Shown here piece after piece: positions 7,326 to 8,852 of a DNA stretch of 8,852 bases (position 1 is its first letter; each line of letters begins with the position of its first letter). Source of the stretch: Rhodobacteraceae bacterium UBA6796 (GTDB taxonomy: Bacteria; Pseudomonadota; Alphaproteobacteria; Rhodobacterales; Rhodobacteraceae); contig DKFM01000025.1 of NCBI GenBank assembly GCA_002452815.1, forward strand, positions 1 to 8,852, written 5' to 3'. The notes beneath the pieces are model-generated. The model worked only from the letters and a program-made list of their open reading frames with translations. It searched no databases and was not told where the DNA came from. The translations under genes and the position numbers were made by a program.

Positions 7326-8428
7326 GACACCACCCTCAGGCGCGGCGTCCCGGGCGCGACCGCCTCTCGGCCATGTGCAAGATAGGGGTCGCCCGCCACC
7401 GGCGCGAAGCTTTCGCGAACCTTGAAGGCGCCGTTTTCGATCTGCGCGATCAGCACGGGCAGTTCAGTGTGGTGGGTCGCCAGATCGATTCCCTCGCTGC
7501 CCGCTGGCGCATCGGCCAGAAGCCGCGCGAGGCTTTGACCCGGCGCCCCCTCATGCCCCGAGAGCAGCCGGGCCAACCGATAAACCAAGGACCAGGCGGC
7601 AGCTTCGTGCGACGAGCCGAAATTCCGGTGCGCAGCCGCGGGCCAGCCCGTAGCCCCCCGGAAATAGGGCCCCGCCGCGACCAGCCCCTCAGCGGCCGCC
7701 GGATGGATCGCCGGCAGTTCGCATTCGGTAAGATTGCACGAGAGGATGGGGCAGGTCTGGGGGCGGAAATGCGGATCCTCCTGGCCCAGACGGTGATAGG
7801 CTTCGAGGAAGGCGTATTGCGACGGCCCGATCAGGTTGTTGAGCACGAAATCGGGGCGCGTCACGCGGATTTCGTCGATCATCCGGTCGATCTCCAGCGA
7901 GCCGAGCCGCAGGTAGCGCTCACCCAGCACCTCGCCCCCCGCGCTTGAAATCACATCCCGCGCGAGCCGGTTCATCTCCCAGCCCCAGATGTAATTCGAT
8001 CCGGTCAGGAAGCCCCGACGCCCGAGCCGCGCGAAGGCCCAGCCCAGCAGGGGCAGCAGGTGCTGGTTCGGGCAGGCATGACCGTAGACGATGTGATCGG
8101 AGGCCTCGAACCCCTCGTAAGGCACGGCATACCACAGCGTGCCGCCGAATTTCTCCAGCGTCGGGATCACCTCCTTACGGCTCCACGAGGTGACGCAGCC
8201 CACGACATGCCGGGCACCGCTGTCGCGCAGGATCTCTTCGCAAAGCGGGGCATAGGCGTCGATATTGCCCTGCGGATCGCGCTCGACCGGGATCAGGCTC
8301 AGCGGGAAATCGGGGATGGCGTTGATCTCGGCAATCGCGCTCAGCGCGCCGGTCCGGCACGCTTCGGAGATCAGCGAATAGCTCCCCGAGCGGGAATACA
8401 GCAAGCCAAGTTCGATCTGTTTCTTCAT
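7322..8428 (-). CDS. amiC: AmiC-like amide sensor, negative regulator of AmiR
   Basis: This 368-residue protein has the periplasmic-binding fold but no signal peptide (it starts MKKQIELGLLYSRSGSYS), so it should act in the cytoplasm like Pseudomonas AmiC. It binds a small amide and controls the AmiR partner encoded next to it. Resemblance to AmiC/UrtA runs along its length: VVGCVTSWSRKEVIP (75-89), WYAVPYEGFEASDHIVYGHACPNQ (99-122), GSNYIWGWE (143-151), and the C-terminal HTELPVLIAQIENGAFKVR followed by DPYL. Ligand-side residues partly differ from Pseudomonas AmiC. The ATG at 8428 is preferred over the in-frame start 12 codons upstream because GGGGTGG lies just before it, the protein then begins at the family strand, and the longer version would start beside the attenuator. 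It overlaps amiR by 4 bases. Confidence 0.92.
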   Translation of the reverse strand: MKKQIELGLLYSRSGSYSLISEACRTGALSAIAEINAIPDFPLSLIPVERDPQGNIDAYAPLCEEILRDSGARHVVGCVTSWSRKEVIPTLEKFGGTLWYAVPYEGFEASDHIVYGHACPNQHLLPLLGWAFARLGRRGFLTGSNYIWGWEMNRLARDVISSAGGEVLGERYLRLGSLEIDRMIDEIRVTRPDFVLNNLIGPSQYAFLEAYHRLGQEDPHFRPQTCPILSCNLTECELPAIHPAAAEGLVAAGPYFRGATGWPAAAHRNFGSSHEAAAWSLVYRLARLLSGHEGAPGQSLARLLADAPAGSEGIDLATHHTELPVLIAQIENGAFKVRESFAPVAGDPYLAHGREAVAPGTPRLRVVS

Positions 8429-8453
8429 TTCCACCCCAGCGGTTTCGTCAGAG

Positions 8454-8511
8454 CCAAAACGCAAAACGCCTCGCTGACATACCGCGGAAGCGCGTTGTCA
8501 AAGCGAGGCGT
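8454..8511 (-). terminator. Strong hairpin plus T-rich run: probable attenuator in the amiC leader
   Basis: On the minus strand, ACGCCTCGCT (8511-8502) pairs perfectly with AGCGAGGCGT (8475-8466), 10 base pairs. Inside, GACA/TGTC and a CGCG-CTTC-CGCG tip extend the stem with small bulges. TTTTGC then GTTTT follow at once (8466-8456). This is a good intrinsic terminator for minus-strand transcription; on the plus strand no T-run follows. It lies about 28 bases before the amiC start with no intact gene upstream to terminate, so it most likely acts as a conditional attenuator for the operon. Confidence 0.75.
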
Positions 8512-8534
8512 GATTGCCGTTCGGGATATTCCGA
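8507..8534 (-). promoter_or_regulatory. Tandem hexaloop hairpins, candidate ANTAR (AmiR) RNA target
   Basis: On the minus strand, hairpin 1 is TCGG-AATATC-CCGA (8534-8521). After a 2-base linker, hairpin 2 is GGC-AATCAC-GCC (8518-8507). Both have 6-base loops beginning AAT. Known ANTAR targets are two hexaloop hairpins with A at loop position 1 and G at position 4; here A1 is present but position 4 is A or C, so the match is partial. Hairpin 2 uses bases 8507-8511, which are also the outer left arm of the terminator, so the two cannot form together. That exclusivity is what antitermination needs. Stems are short; the call is tentative. Confidence 0.4.
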
Positions 8535-8683
8535 TGTGTCCCAAGATTTCGCAGCGAGGGTGCCTGACCACAAGGCCAAATGGCGCCACCGTTCCGGCTT
8601 CGGCTATCCAGCCCTAGATTTTCGAGAATTTTGCATAATTTTTCAGCAGATAGCGGCTCAGAATGGCGAATCCTAGTCACTGC
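8535..8683 (-). promoter_or_regulatory. Upstream part of the amiC leader and probable promoter zone
   Basis: No gene is supported here. The operon promoter should fall in this stretch, most likely in or near the AT-rich segment at about 8610-8645, but I see no convincing -35/-10 pair: AATTAT at 8640-8635 with TTCTGA 17 bases upstream is weak. Minus-strand CCTCGCTG at 8559-8552 is complementary to the right arm of the terminator (8476-8469) and could take part in an alternative fold. A further 4-base-pair hairpin with hexaloop AGGGCT lies at about 8608-8621. Confidence 0.35.
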
Positions 8684-8782
8684 GCGGTGAGAATCAGCTT
8701 ACCCGGCCGGTGATCTGTGCGGCTCGGGGTCAGCAAGCACTCGCTCTATGCATGGAAACGCAAGTTCGCGAAGACGGCTTAG
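8684..8782 (+). pseudogene. IS3-family transposase OrfA fragment
   Basis: The plus strand reads AVRISLPGR, a stop (8711-8713), SVRLGVSKHSLYAWKRKFAKTA, then a stop at 8780-8782. The LGVS-x-x-SLYAWK-x-x-F string is the recognition end of the helix-turn-helix in IS3-family OrfA proteins. The N-terminal part is decayed, and the leucine-zipper part and OrfB are missing, so it cannot be functional. It marks past insertion activity next to the operon promoter. The match is from recalled family motifs. Confidence 0.6.
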
Positions 8783-8827
8783 GCCAAGTGTCAGGGCGAA
8801 GTCTAAACCGCTCTGTTCGATTGACGC

Positions 8828-8852
8828 CTGAGCTGCTCCCCATCTGTTGGAC
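8828..8852 (+). repeat. Possible terminal inverted repeat of an IS3-like element entering at the right edge
   Basis: The last 25 bases begin TGAGCTGCTCCCCATC and end TGTTGGAC at the window edge. IS3-family termini often start with TG and carry a TGTTGGAC-like block around 20 bases in. Only one end is visible and no partner repeat exists in the window, so this is a suggestion based on style. Confidence 0.3.

Noticed and set aside
8480..8505. Consensus-like TTGACA on the minus strand as a -35 box for amiC
   Set aside because: It lies inside the attenuator hairpin and the only TATGTC-like -10 is 14 bases away. At 16-18 bases there is nothing suitable.
8570..8590. Sigma-54 promoter suggested by TGGCGCCATTTGGCC on the minus strand
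   Set aside because: The GG-10-GC spacing is not met (CC occurs where GC is required) and no sigma-54 activator gene is present.
8498..8680. 60-codon minus-strand frame in the amiC leader as a leader peptide gene
   Set aside because: It starts only at a GTG with no ribosome site and has no family resemblance or regulatory codon run. It overlaps RNA structures that would need to be unoccupied.

Overview
This is a GC-rich window with strong third-position GC bias, consistent with an alphaproteobacterium. Rhodobacterales-type is my best guess from overall gene style; there is no marker gene to prove it. The middle holds one tightly packed minus-strand operon of seven genes, read from about 8430 down to 434. 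It is flanked on both sides by broken mobile or toxin gene debris, so it looks like an accessory catabolic module sitting in a rearranged region.

Right side (8429-8852). The edge carries a decayed IS3-family OrfA fragment (about 8684-8782) and what may be the terminal repeat of another IS3-like element running off the window. Between this debris and the first gene is an untranslated leader of roughly 200 bases. It contains a strong hairpin followed by a T-rich run just before the amiC start codon, preceded by two small tandem hexaloop hairpins, the second of which overlaps the left arm of the big hairpin. That is the layout expected for ANTAR-protein antitermination, and the second gene of the operon encodes an ANTAR protein.

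Operon (8428 to 434, all minus strand): amiC-like cytoplasmic amide sensor; amiR-like ANTAR antiterminator; a DppC-type permease; a DppB-type permease; a DppA-type periplasmic binding protein with a signal peptide; an acetamidase/formamidase-family hydrolase; and a double ATPase (DppD-DppF type fusion). Five junctions overlap or are separated by only 6 bases. The one real gap (71 bases, before the binding protein) carries a perfect GC hairpin.

How the parts may work together (inference). AmiC binds AmiR when no amide is present. When an amide binds AmiC, AmiR is released, binds the leader RNA and lets RNA polymerase read past the attenuator into the operon, including its own genes. The ABC transporter then imports an amide-bearing compound and the FmdA-family enzyme hydrolyses an amide to acid plus ammonia. 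This differs from the Pseudomonas amiEBCRS system: there is no AmiE aliphatic amidase and no AmiS channel, and the transporter is of the oligopeptide type instead of the urea/branched-chain type used by fmd and urt systems.

Left side (1-447). Directly after the ATPase gene lies a truncated HipA-kinase fragment with an in-frame stop. The ATPase's last codons and stop codon appear to come from that fragment. The leftmost ~110 bases are unidentified.
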